From CBDUXT01 sp965371245 (GTDB taxonomy: Bacteria > Planctomycetota > Phycisphaerae > UBA1845), in contig CBDUXT010000084.1 of the NCBI GenBank assembly GCA_965371245.1, positions 1-24,705 on the forward strand: a stretch of DNA of 24,705 nt, in the 5' to 3' direction. Each line of letters begins with the position of its first letter. Position 1 is the first letter of the stretch. Positions 15,631-23,820 of the stretch are shown here, piece after piece. The notes beneath the pieces were generated by a model, which was not told the origin of the DNA, made no database searches, and saw only the letters and a list, made by a program, of their open reading frames with translations. The position numbers and the translations under genes were made by a program.

Positions 15631-15882
15631 CTATCCAGAGGCGCGCGCGTTGTCGATCGCCTCTTTGAGTTCCATGTCTTCGTGAATCAGATGAACACAG
15701 GCGATGAGCTTGTCATCCTCCCGACGCGCGCCGCGTGCGAGTGCGTCGCGGGCTGATTTCACTTTCTCGATGCGCACATCGGGCATCTTTCCGATAAGGT
15801 CCAGCCAATGACGCTCTTCGCCTGCGTCCACGCGGTCGTTGTTGTTGTTAGCTTCTTCGATTCGAACGACTGAGTACAACAT
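15631..15882 (-). CDS. Small FlgM-like (anti-sigma-28 type) protein
   Basis: ATG 15882 lies eight bases behind a perfect GGAGG, which makes this start preferable to the longer frame. The 83-residue product has a polar N-terminus with four Asn in a row and then NDRVDAGEE. A helical C-terminal half follows: MPDVRIEKVKSARDALARG, then DDKLIACVHLIHEDMELKEAI. The pattern DRV...LPDVR.EKV...R.AL..G resembles the sigma-binding half of FlgM, which holds the flagellar sigma factor FliA inactive. No flagellar gene is in the window, so the gene would be an orphan. An alternative is an unrelated small helical protein; the similarity was judged by eye. Confidence 0.55.
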   Translation of the reverse strand: MLYSVVRIEEANNNNDRVDAGEERHWLDLIGKMPDVRIEKVKSARDALARGARREDDKLIACVHLIHEDMELKEAIDNARASG

Positions 15883-16151
15883 GAACAGGTCCTCCATGCA
15901 TCCGGTAACGCAGACGGACGCGCCAACGCGCGTCCGCGAATACTCACGGTATCGAACGATGGATCTTCGAGGTTGAATTCGTTCCGATAGTCCGTCCACC
16001 TGCCCCGCGCGCGCCGCGTAGTTTGTGACGAAGCGGCAATCGACCGGCATCGAGGGATTCTCCTCGACGCACCGGCGTCGCGTAACCGATATCTCAGGCA
16101 GCGGTTGGCGTGTCACGGGCTTGTACGGTGATCAACACTCTGGAGCAGTTC

Positions 16152-16835
16152 ATGCGGCGATCGATTCTATCAGCCTTGATACTCGCGTTCTGCGGATGCG
16201 CGTGCGTGAGCGATTCCACTGCGATCCTGGACCCACGCCCCTACCCAATTTTTCAGTTGGAACCACCGCGGCCTCGGCAGGTTTCGATTCCGCGCCCCCT
16301 GGTCAGCGTCACGCCAACCCGGACAACTCAACCGTGGAACTCACCGTGGCACCCGATCGGTGGGCGGATCAGTTCTCGCTGGACCTACATCGTTGTTCAT
16401 CACAGCGCCACGCGGCGCGGGGGAGCGAAGGCGTTCGACCAGTATCACCGCGAGGCCAACGGCTGGGACGAACTGGGATACCACTTCGTCATCGGCAACG
16501 GGTCTGACACACCCGACGGACACGTTGAGGTGGGTACCCGGTGGCTCAAACAAAAACACGGCGCGCACTGCAAGACGCCGAACAACTACTACAACGAACA
16601 CGGGATCGGCATCTGCTTGGTGGGTGATTTCACCCGATCGCGGCCGACACAAAAGCAGACCGCCGCTCTTGAGCGTCTCGTCCGGTTCCTGAGCCACGAA
16701 TGCGCGATCGGCCCCAATCGGGTGACGACCCATGCGGCCGTGAAGGGGACCACCGTCTGCCCCGGACCGTACTTCCGGCTGGCGTCATTGCGCCGAGCCC
16801 TGCAACGCGCTCCGACCGCCAGCAGCATGCCCTAG
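16152..16835 (+). CDS. N-acetylmuramoyl-L-alanine amidase, probable lipoprotein (Amidase_2/PGRP fold)
   Basis: ATG 16152 follows TGGAG at six bases and opens a short lipoprotein-like signal (MRRSILSALILAFCGC); the acylated cysteine would be Cys14 or Cys16. A Pro-rich linker (~28-68) precedes the catalytic domain (~75-215). The zinc site is seen as VVHHSAT (His83), THAAVKG (His194) and VCPGPYF (Cys203), with GYHFVIGNG (Tyr110) and GIGICLVGDF as the other hallmarks of the T7 lysozyme/PGRP fold. The enzyme cleaves the bond between MurNAc and L-Ala of peptidoglycan or of its turnover fragments, at the envelope. The 227-residue length fits a single-domain enzyme. All ligands are intact. Confidence 0.9.
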   Translation: MRRSILSALILAFCGCACVSDSTAILDPRPYPIFQLEPPRPRQVSIPRPLVSVTPTRTTQPWNSPWHPIGGRISSRWTYIVVHHSATRRGGAKAFDQYHREANGWDELGYHFVIGNGSDTPDGHVEVGTRWLKQKHGAHCKTPNNYYNEHGIGICLVGDFTRSRPTQKQTAALERLVRFLSHECAIGPNRVTTHAAVKGTTVCPGPYFRLASLRRALQRAPTASSMP

Positions 16836-16877
16836 TGCATGGTCACACGTCGTCTTGTGGGTTCGTTGCCGAGTCAA

Positions 16878-16899
16878 AGCCGCGGGCGCTAGCCCGCGG
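16878..16899. repeat. Dispersed GC-rich palindrome, family B copy 2
   Basis: CCGCGGGCGCTAGCCCGCGG is a perfect 20-base palindrome, related to the cores at 990 and 17192. It lies in the 405-base gap 16836-17240, which holds no gene that I can support. Confidence 0.6.
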
Positions 16900-17191
16900 A
16901 CTGGTCCCGCCGCTAGCGCGGCAGGCTCTGATTAGCACGACCGGTCGCGGCGTTCCGGGTAATGAAAACCCGCGGATTCAGGAGTGAAGATGCACTAGTG
17001 CTCCGCCATCGTTGAATCGACTGCGTTCGTGAGCCACGGCTCCGCGAGCCATGTGACCCACGATCATAGCCCCCGGGGCACTGCTCATGGAGCAGTGGCA
17101 CACGCGTAGATCAGGCGGCGTGGCATTGGTGTGTTGACACGCATGCTCTGGCGTGCGGTTGCCCACATGGCCACGCCGGTAACATCAGGGA

Positions 17192-17220
17192 ATCCGCGCG
17201 GGCTGAAGCCCGCGGCTCGG
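17192..17220. repeat. Dispersed GC-rich palindrome, family B copy 3 (inverse of copy 1)
   Basis: Its reverse complement matches 990-1019 except for two positions and a one-base length difference. It sits 21 bases past the end of the pgi gene and could act as its 3' hairpin. Confidence 0.7.
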
Positions 17221-17240
17221 GATACAACAGCGGTTCTACT

Positions 17241-18860
17241 CTATCTTGCCAAGAACCTGGCGTCGCCCGGCGAATCACCGTCGGCGCGATCCACGCCATG
17301 ATCCGGGTTGGCGGCGATGTGCGCGAGGATGTGGTAGATCGTTTCCGCTTCCGCCGGCTCGCCAACGGCCGCCGCCGCCGCCTCCACCGTTTGCGGTTCC
17401 CCGATTCTTGTGCGCAAGTGGGTGAGGATTCGGCGCTGAAGGTCAAGCACCGCGGCGGCGGCTTTTTTGCCTGCCTCCACACCGGGTTGGTCGTAGGCAT
17501 TGACGTTGATCAGTTCGGCGTACAGCCCGACCGCCCGCTCAAACAGGGCGATCAACGCGCCCATGCGATGGGCGGTCAGTTCATCCAGCGTGATGGTGAG
17601 CGACTCACGACCGTTGGCCGTCAGTGCCGCGCGCGTGCCGAGCCGGAACGCGTCGAGATAGTCGCCCGTGGTCACGCTCTCCTCGACATGAAGGGATTTC
17701 GAGTCACCGTCCCGGCGGGTGTTGATGAACGTAACGAAAAAATCGTCTCGCCCCTCGCGAAGTTGTTGGACGTAGGCGTGCTGGTCGGTGCTGCCCTTGT
17801 TCCCGAAAACGGTGAGACCTTGCAGGACCTCCCTGCCTTCGCGGTCGCGCCCTTTTCCGATGGATTCCATCACGAGCTGCTGAAGATGTCGCCCGAACAG
17901 CCCCAGCCGGTCGCGGTAGGGCATCACGACCATGTTGCGCGCCCCGACCCCCTCGCCGGCGTAGTGCCACATGAGGGCCAAAAGGGCGGCCGGGTTCTTC
18001 AGGACATCCGCTCCCCGCGTCACGACGTCCGCCTCCGCCGCCCCTGAAAGAAAAGCGTCGATATCCGCGCCCAACAGCGCGGCCGGCAGCAGGCCGACGC
18101 AGGAGGTCACCGATGTGCGGCCACCGACCCATTCCCACAGGGGGAACGTTCGCAGCCAGCCCTCTGATTGAGCCTGGTTGTGAAGCTCGCTGCCGCGGCA
18201 GGTGACGGCCGCCGCATGCCTGGCGAAGGACAGCCCGTAGCGCTTGTACGCGTCGGCAACCTCCAGCATCGTGTTACGAGTCTCCTTCGTCCCGCCTGAT
18301 TTCGAGACGACCAGCGTAAGTGTTTGTGCGAGGCTTTCGTCAAGCTCGGCGAGTGTTCGGCGGATGCCGTCCGGGTCGGTGTTGTCGAGGAAGCGGACGA
18401 GGATGGGATCGTCGCTCGTGCCCAGCGCGTCCACCAACAACTGGGGACCCAGTGCCGACCCTCCAACCCCAAGAACCAGCAGGATGTAGAAGGCATCACC
18501 CCGCTCGGGACGAACCGCGCCGCCGTGGATCTCGCCGGCGAATCGCTTGACGGACCGGACGGCCTCCTCGATCTCCTTGCCGGCGGCGGGCTCCGGGGCC
18601 AGCGCGGGCGCTCGAAGCCAGTAGTGTCCCACCCGGCGGTCCTCATCGACGTTCGCCGCCTTGCCGGACTCCAACTCCGCCATCGCGCCGAGCGCGGCGG
18701 CCATCGGTTTGGCCATGCGATCCAGATAGGCGTCGTCGAACCCCATCCGGCTGATGTCGAGTTCGAGGCCGATGGTCGGCGCGTGACAGACGTACTTCTT
18801 GTATCGCGCCCAGAGGGCGGCGGCGTCCGTCGCTTGGGGGCGATCAGTTTGCCGTCCCAT
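17241..18860 (-). CDS. pgi: Glucose-6-phosphate isomerase
   Basis: The ATG at 18860, behind GGAGA, gives 539 residues. It interconverts glucose 6-phosphate and fructose 6-phosphate in the cytosol. The sugar-phosphate sites are GVGGSALG (131-138) and SKSGGTKET (186-194). Catalytic residues are visible: Glu332 in VMESIGKG, His361 in STDQHAYVQQ, and Lys465 in DQPGVEAGK. The first family signature reads WVGGRTSVTS, with Thr where GGRY/GGRF is usual, a variation of the glucose-6-phosphate isomerases that carry this shorter form. The last 60 residues are Ala/Glu-rich and probably accessory. The start codon lies inside the upstream MFS-PlsC gene (17-base overlap), so the two are co-transcribed and probably translationally coupled. 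Confidence 0.94.
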   Translation of the reverse strand: MGRQTDRPQATDAAALWARYKKYVCHAPTIGLELDISRMGFDDAYLDRMAKPMAAALGAMAELESGKAANVDEDRRVGHYWLRAPALAPEPAAGKEIEEAVRSVKRFAGEIHGGAVRPERGDAFYILLVLGVGGSALGPQLLVDALGTSDDPILVRFLDNTDPDGIRRTLAELDESLAQTLTLVVSKSGGTKETRNTMLEVADAYKRYGLSFARHAAAVTCRGSELHNQAQSEGWLRTFPLWEWVGGRTSVTSCVGLLPAALLGADIDAFLSGAAEADVVTRGADVLKNPAALLALMWHYAGEGVGARNMVVMPYRDRLGLFGRHLQQLVMESIGKGRDREGREVLQGLTVFGNKGSTDQHAYVQQLREGRDDFFVTFINTRRDGDSKSLHVEESVTTGDYLDAFRLGTRAALTANGRESLTITLDELTAHRMGALIALFERAVGLYAELINVNAYDQPGVEAGKKAAAAVLDLQRRILTHLRTRIGEPQTVEAAAAAVGEPAEAETIYHILAHIAANPDHGVDRADGDSPGDARFLAR

Positions 18861-20823
18861 ATTCCGTCTCCTGTCGTTCGAGTGGTGCGTCGTGGTCAGC
18901 GCCGGCATGCAACCGGTCGTTGTCCGGCTCCGCCAGCGCCGCGATCGCGGCGAACACTTTCAACGTGGCGGCCCGGATCGCCGTGCGGTCCGGCTTGCCC
19001 GCTCGGAACTCGTCCAGATCCACGGGGGGACCGAAACGAACCCGAGCGTTATGTCGTACGAAGAGCCCCTTGACGAGGTTGGCACGGAATACCGTACCAC
19101 TGATGTACGCCGGGATGACCACCGCGCCGGTCCTTAGCGCCAGAAGCGCCACACCGTCCTTGGGTTCCGGCTCCTCGCCCGGCGGGACAATCCGACCTTC
19201 GATGAACACGCCGAGCGCTCTGCCCTGGCGAAGGTGCCGAAGCGCCTGCTTCGTTGCGGCCGTGTCGTGCATCTCTCGGCGGACGGGGATGCAGTCCACC
19301 AGGCGCATGAGCTGGCCGGCGATGGGCCAGTTCGTGTACTCGGCAGCCACCATGAAGGCGAGCCGCCGGCACCGCACCGCGGCGCTGAGAAGCATCGGAT
19401 CGATCGAGCATCGGTGGTTGGCCGTGACAATCACCGGGCCGTCGTGCGGCACGGTGGACCGCCCGATTCGCCGAAGCCGCCACCAGGACTTCGCGATAAA
19501 CTCGTTGAGGTTCGCGGCCGCGGTCAGCAACACGGTAAACTCGCTTCGACTCTGTCGAATCCTGAACGTGACACAGCAGGCCACCGCGGTGATGGCAGCC
19601 ACCGCCAGCAGGATGTAGCCGGCCCACCGATCGATATGCGCCCAAGCGGGAATGCCCAAGAGCCCGGTGGCACAAAGGAGGGCGGCCGTGCAAACCACGT
19701 CCTTGACGCCGAAGACGCGCCCTCGAAATCGGTCGGGCACGATTCGCTGGAGCAGCGCGTTGAAGCTCGCCATGACCCAGACGCCGAACAGACCGGCCCC
19801 GACGACTCCCACGGCGCCGATGGCGTAGAGCATTGCGCCTGGCAGCGGGAGGAACGCGGATGCGGCAAACAAGGCGATGCTCCCCGCGATCCCGAACAAT
19901 CCCCAGGTGATGGCGATCTCGCTCCGAAGCGCACCGGACAGCGTCGAGATGACGGCTGCCCCGAGAATGAAGCCAATGCCCAAGAACGCCCGAAAAAGGC
20001 CGATATCCTGGTAACTACCCCCGTAGACGTCGCGTACGACGGCCGGCATGACACACTTAACCAGGGCACCGCAGAACCACACCAGCGCTCCAACAAGCAA
20101 CAGCTCAAGGACGCGCCGGTGGCACCGCGCATAGCGGAACCCGGCGGCCAGGTTTCGAAGAAAACCTGACGCCCCGGGCGAAACGCCGGTCCGGGAAGCT
20201 CTGTGCGGCGCGCGCAGCATCATCAACAGGACCGCGCTACCCAGGAAGGTGACGGCGTCGATGCGGAAGACGAACCGAGGGGCGTAGTCGTGGTCGGCCA
20301 GGTATCCGCCCAAGAGCAGTGCGAACATGGTCGCAATCACCCCCAGGCCCGCGATCAACCCGTTGGCTCGGATGAGCTGGTCGCGGCGAATCAGCGTTGG
20401 GAGAAGGGCCGACCGAGCGGGCGAAAACAACGTGGCGAACGCACCCACCAACAGCAGCGGCAGGAACTTGCCCCACGAACCCCACGGCTCCGAAAACGCC
20501 ATGAGCGTCGCGAAGAGAAAGAGCACCAGGCATCGAGCCAGGTCGGCAACGATCATCAGGCCTCGGCGCGGAAGTCGGTCGGCCATCAAACCGGTGAGGG
20601 GCGCGAGCAGGAGGAACGGGACGAAGAAAAGAAAGGTCATCCGCGCATCCAGCGGCGTGACATCGACGTCCGCGCTGACGACGTTCTGGGTCTTGAGGAT
20701 CGCCATCTCGGCCAAGTGATCCCCCATCGCGCTGACGCCGTAGGCACACCACAGCAGGATGAAGTTGCCGTTGCCGAGTAGCGCCCAGCGCCTGCGGCCC
20801 TGCTCTGACGTGCTCTGTGTCAT
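18844..20823 (-). CDS. MFS transporter-PlsC acyltransferase fusion (LplT-PlsC like)
   Basis: The ATG at 20823 lies just after GGGAGG, which excludes the earlier in-frame start. The 659-residue product begins with a major facilitator domain of about 12 helices (~15-425), with the loop motif GLMADRLPRRGLM between helices 2 and 3 and RFRGRVFGVKD in the second half. The C-terminal domain (~445-640) is a glycerolipid acyltransferase: NHRCSID (His470, Asp475, the HX4D motif), FIEGRIVPPGEE in place of the usual FPEG, and VVIPAYISGT. The architecture is that of lysophospholipid flippase plus acyltransferase, as in Aas/LplT systems but without an acyl-ACP ligase. It would import lysophospholipid into the inner leaflet and reacylate it, or make phosphatidic acid. 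It shares a message with pgi. Confidence 0.9.
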   Translation of the reverse strand: MTQSTSEQGRRRWALLGNGNFILLWCAYGVSAMGDHLAEMAILKTQNVVSADVDVTPLDARMTFLFFVPFLLLAPLTGLMADRLPRRGLMIVADLARCLVLFLFATLMAFSEPWGSWGKFLPLLLVGAFATLFSPARSALLPTLIRRDQLIRANGLIAGLGVIATMFALLLGGYLADHDYAPRFVFRIDAVTFLGSAVLLMMLRAPHRASRTGVSPGASGFLRNLAAGFRYARCHRRVLELLLVGALVWFCGALVKCVMPAVVRDVYGGSYQDIGLFRAFLGIGFILGAAVISTLSGALRSEIAITWGLFGIAGSIALFAASAFLPLPGAMLYAIGAVGVVGAGLFGVWVMASFNALLQRIVPDRFRGRVFGVKDVVCTAALLCATGLLGIPAWAHIDRWAGYILLAVAAITAVACCVTFRIRQSRSEFTVLLTAAANLNEFIAKSWWRLRRIGRSTVPHDGPVIVTANHRCSIDPMLLSAAVRCRRLAFMVAAEYTNWPIAGQLMRLVDCIPVRREMHDTAATKQALRHLRQGRALGVFIEGRIVPPGEEPEPKDGVALLALRTGAVVIPAYISGTVFRANLVKGLFVRHNARVRFGPPVDLDEFRAGKPDRTAIRAATLKVFAAIAALAEPDNDRLHAGADHDAPLERQETEYGTAN

Positions 20824-20952
20824 GATCCTCCCGTTTGTGCTTGGCTTGGCTCCCATCGGTGGGGAGCCGTTCAGAACCGCTATCCTAGTGCAGTACGGCT
20901 TTTACGGAATACCCGCACGCGTCGCCAAGCCATCCAGGTTCCGTCGCCGGGT

Positions 20953-21150
20953 GCATAACCGAATCGGCGCGCAGTTTTCAGAGCACCGGTAGAACCGGCT
21001 TGCCGGCGGGCGCGAGCCCTGTGACCGGTCTGGTATCGCGGAAGCGCCATGCTTGTTCGCGTCGTGTCCGTGGGCTTGCGCCCACGGCTCCGAGCCGGGG
21101 TGCCGCCGTCAAGATGGCTTTGTATGCCCCGAAAAAACTGTCACGCACCC
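20953..21150. repeat. Long dispersed repeat family C, copy 2
   Basis: Partner of 7561-7737, in the same orientation. It carries about 20 extra bases near 20990-21010 but no gap over the following 130 bases. The identical hairpin CCGTGGGCTTGCGCCCACGG is at 21068-21087. It ends about 150 bases before the first isomerase gene, and with its flanks fills the gap 20824-21302. Confidence 0.8.
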
Positions 21151-21302
21151 TCTTCGTGCGTGGTGTACGGTCGGGCGGTTGCTGTCAGGGCTGCGCGGGG
21201 TTACCTTCCGCTCTTTTACGGCCTCTGGGAGCCCATCCGGAACGCATGTGCGAACGGTCGTGCGGTAGGCCGAGTCTTGCTCAAGCTCGAAAGGATAGCA
21301 AT

Positions 21303-22382
21303 ATGATCCGTTTCCTTGGAACGGTGGTCGCGCCCGTCATCGGTCTGGTTCTGGCATTTGGTAACGCGGAAGTCTTGGCGGATTCGATGCATCCGCGGGT
21401 GAAGATGGAGACGACCTTGGGCGGCATCGTGCTGGAGCTCGACGCCGAGAAGGCCCCCATCACGGTGCTGAACTTCCTCCAATACGCCGAGGACAAGTTC
21501 TTCGACGGAACGATCTTCCACCGCGTGATGAGCACCTTCATGATTCAGGGCGGAGGATTCACGGTCGAGGTTGAGACCAAGACCAAGTCAGACGGGCTGC
21601 GTCCGGGGATCAAGAATGAGTGGAAGAACGGCCTGAAGAACGACCGCGGCACGATCGCCATGGCACGGCGCGGGGGAGACCCCGACTCCGGCACATCGCA
21701 GTTCTTCATCAACGTGGTCGATAACGCGAACCTCAATCGGCCCCAGCGCGACGGAGCCGCGTATTGCGTCTTCGGTAAGGTCGTTGAAGGGATGGATACC
21801 GTAGACAAAATCCGCGCCACCGCGGTCGCAACGCACCCGAAATATGGCGCAGGTCGCAGCGCCGTCGTACCCGTCACCCCCGTCGTGATAAAGTCCGTGC
21901 GACTCATAAGCGAGTTCGACCGGACCAAGGTGCAGGCAGCGGTCGATGCCGCCGCTGCGAAACTAAAGGAGGCACAGGCCCAGGCTGCAGGAAAGGCATT
22001 GCAAGGCATGAAGGATTTCATCACCAAGGCCGAGAAAGAGACCGGCAAGACCGCCGTGACCACGGCAAGCGGCCTGGTCTACATGGAACTGAAGGTCGGC
22101 GAGGGCGCCATGCCGACGAGATCTGATAGTGTCGAGGTTCACTACACGGGTTGGCTGCTCGACGGAACGAAGTTCGACAGCTCCGTGGATCGAGGGGCAC
22201 CGGCCACGTTCGGCGTCACGCAGGTCATCAGTGGTTGGACGGAAGCGCTCTTGACCATGAAAGTCGGCGGAAAACGAAAGCTCATCATCCCGTCGGAGCT
22301 GGCCTACGGTGCCCGCGGTAAAGGGTCCATTCCGCCCAACGCCCCCTTGGTGTTCGACGTCGAGCTTCTGGGGATCAAGTAG
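21303..22382 (+). CDS. Exported cyclophilin-FKBP fusion peptidyl-prolyl isomerase
   Basis: ATG 21303 follows AAAGGA and opens a signal peptide (hydrophobic run to EVLADS, ~residue 27). The in-frame extension back to 21000 lies in the repeat and is not used. Residues ~33-200 are a cyclophilin: FHRVMSTFMIQGG (Arg74, Gln82), GTSQFFINV (Gln133, Phe134) and FGKVVEGMD. A charged helical linker (~205-250) follows. Residues ~270-359 are an FKBP with the active-site residues Tyr281, Phe291-Asp292, Trp312, Tyr335 and Phe351 (VHYTGWLLDG, LAYGARG). Both domains look catalytically complete. The protein would speed cis-trans isomerisation of prolyl bonds in exported proteins. Two rotamase families in one bacterial chain are uncommon. 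The gene directly precedes a paralogue. Confidence 0.92.
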   Translation: MIRFLGTVVAPVIGLVLAFGNAEVLADSMHPRVKMETTLGGIVLELDAEKAPITVLNFLQYAEDKFFDGTIFHRVMSTFMIQGGGFTVEVETKTKSDGLRPGIKNEWKNGLKNDRGTIAMARRGGDPDSGTSQFFINVVDNANLNRPQRDGAAYCVFGKVVEGMDTVDKIRATAVATHPKYGAGRSAVVPVTPVVIKSVRLISEFDRTKVQAAVDAAAAKLKEAQAQAAGKALQGMKDFITKAEKETGKTAVTTASGLVYMELKVGEGAMPTRSDSVEVHYTGWLLDGTKFDSSVDRGAPATFGVTQVISGWTEALLTMKVGGKRKLIIPSELAYGARGKGSIPPNAPLVFDVELLGIK

Positions 22383-22432
22383 CCCTGGTGCAAGGGCATC
22401 CTTGAATCTGCGGGTCTTGCTTGGTGTGTGGT

Positions 22433-22500
22433 CCACCTCTTCAGAGGTGGGGGACTCGAATGGTCTCCGGATACGCGTCCCCCACGGCTAAAGCCCTGGG
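22433..22500. repeat. Cluster of three inverted repeats between the two isomerase genes
   Basis: CCACCTCT-TC-AGAGGTGG (22433-22450) is perfect. GTGGGGGAC (22447-22455) pairs exactly with GTCCCCCAC (22477-22485). A third palindrome CCCACGGCTAAAGCCCTGGG fills 22481-22500. The first two share bases and so cannot both form at once. They lie in the 156-base gap between the isomerases and may act as terminator or mRNA processing site. Confidence 0.6.
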
Positions 22501-22538
22501 CCACCCACCCCGGAATCCTTTGGGGGTTCTTGTTGACC

Positions 22539-23588
22539 ATGAAATCGCTTCGACTTCTCGCCGTGTGGCCCTTCGCTTGCGCACTCACAGGCTGCCAGGC
22601 GCCGGGTCCCAAAAACGTCGCGAGCCTGCAGGCCGATGCAAGCCCGCGGGTTCTTCTCTCGACAAGCCTCGGCGATATCGTCGTCGAACTCGACACGGAG
22701 CGCGCACCAGCGACGTCCTTGAACTTCGTGTACTACGTGGAGAACCGGTACTACGACGGGACGCTGATTCATCGCGTGCTACGCGCGTCGTTGATCCAGG
22801 GCGGCGCTTACACCGCTGACATGGAACCCAAGGTGACCAAGCTCAAGGTTCCGTTTCGGGACGTGCCCACGAACGAACTGACCTGTGAGCGGACAACGAT
22901 CGCGCTGCTCCGCGACGACGGCGCCGGCATGGGGGGGTTTTTCATCAACGTGGTCGATAACCCCGACATCGATCGAGGCCGACACAGCGGACGCTTCGCC
23001 GTCTTCGGCCGCGTGGTCGAAGGGCTGGACACGCTCGAGACCATTCGAGGCGCAGCCGTCGCGGCCCATCCCAAGTATGCGGCCGGTCAAAGCGCTGTGG
23101 TGCCCGTCGAGCCGATTGTCATCAAGTCGGCCCGCGTTGTCGCCCCGTTCGACAGGGACCGGGTCCGGCGGCTGGCCTCGCGACCGCCGCCCGACGAGGG
23201 CGCGCTGTTGGCCGATCGCATCGAGGAAATTGAACGCTTGGCTGAGGGTGGTTTGGTAACGACCGAGTCGGGGCTCCGGTACGCGGACATTCTGGTCGGG
23301 CCGGGCGCCGTGCCTTTTTTGTCCGATCTTGTCGAGTTCCAGTATCGTGGGACGCTGGTAGACGGAACCGAGTTCGAGAGCACTTATCAGACGAAGCCGG
23401 CCCTGGTTGCGCTGGGGAACCTGATACCCGGCCTCCGAGAGGGCCTCAGCACGATGGCCGAGGGCGGACGCCGCGTGCTCATCATTCCCCCGAAGCTGGC
23501 GTATGGACCGGGCGGGATTCCCGGACGCATCCCGTCAAACGCAACGCTGGTCTACGAGATTGAGTTGCTCGAGGTGAAACCGGAGTAG
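22539..23588 (+). CDS. Lipoprotein cyclophilin-FKBP fusion, diverged paralogue
   Basis: ATG 22539 opens MKSLRLLAVWPFACALTGC, a clear lipobox (LTGC, acylated Cys19); a GGGGG run about 12 bases upstream is a weak ribosome binding site. The 349-residue product keeps the domain order of the preceding gene: cyclophilin (~37-203), helical linker, FKBP (~255-346). Active sites are eroded. IHRVLRASLIQGG keeps Arg79 and Gln87, but the GTSQ before FF is replaced by GMGG. In the FKBP part the Asp after Phe is Glu (FES), the Trp is Leu299, and the final Phe is Tyr339. It is expected at the membrane surface, perhaps as a chaperone or binding partner with weak or no isomerase activity. It surely arose by tandem duplication from the neighbour or its ancestor. 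Confidence 0.88.
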   Translation: MKSLRLLAVWPFACALTGCQAPGPKNVASLQADASPRVLLSTSLGDIVVELDTERAPATSLNFVYYVENRYYDGTLIHRVLRASLIQGGAYTADMEPKVTKLKVPFRDVPTNELTCERTTIALLRDDGAGMGGFFINVVDNPDIDRGRHSGRFAVFGRVVEGLDTLETIRGAAVAAHPKYAAGQSAVVPVEPIVIKSARVVAPFDRDRVRRLASRPPPDEGALLADRIEEIERLAEGGLVTTESGLRYADILVGPGAVPFLSDLVEFQYRGTLVDGTEFESTYQTKPALVALGNLIPGLREGLSTMAEGGRRVLIIPPKLAYGPGGIPGRIPSNATLVYEIELLEVKPE

Positions 23589-23650
23589 CACGCCGCCCCA
23601 TCACGCCGGGCTCCCAGGCTTGGGTTATGGCCGGAAAGAGCGCTGGCCCC

Positions 23651-23680
23651 TTTCGATCTCGACACTGACTGTGCTAGAAT
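23651..23680 (+). promoter_or_regulatory. Promoter candidate for queD
   Basis: TTTCGA and TAGAAT are 18 bases apart, and the -10 has an extended TGC just before it. The leader contains a 7-bp stem (GGGGTCC / GGACCCC, about 23697-23732). No preQ1-type riboswitch is visible. Confidence 0.4.
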
Positions 23681-23820
23681 ACAGGGGTCAAGGCGTGGGG
23701 TCCGTTCGGAATGCGCCCTGGCACGGGACCCCTTCAGGCGCACTTGAGACACGAATGTTACAGATGATTCCAAGGCCTGGCGATCTGGAAACGGTAGAAT
23801 CCACGGACGAGGCGCAGGGT

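Noticed and set aside
17298..18047. 249-codon plus-strand frame
   Set aside because: Antisense to pgi; high GC makes long shadow frames common here.
23681..23820. preQ1 riboswitch upstream of queD
   Set aside because: The short C-rich and A-rich pattern of the known classes is not present.
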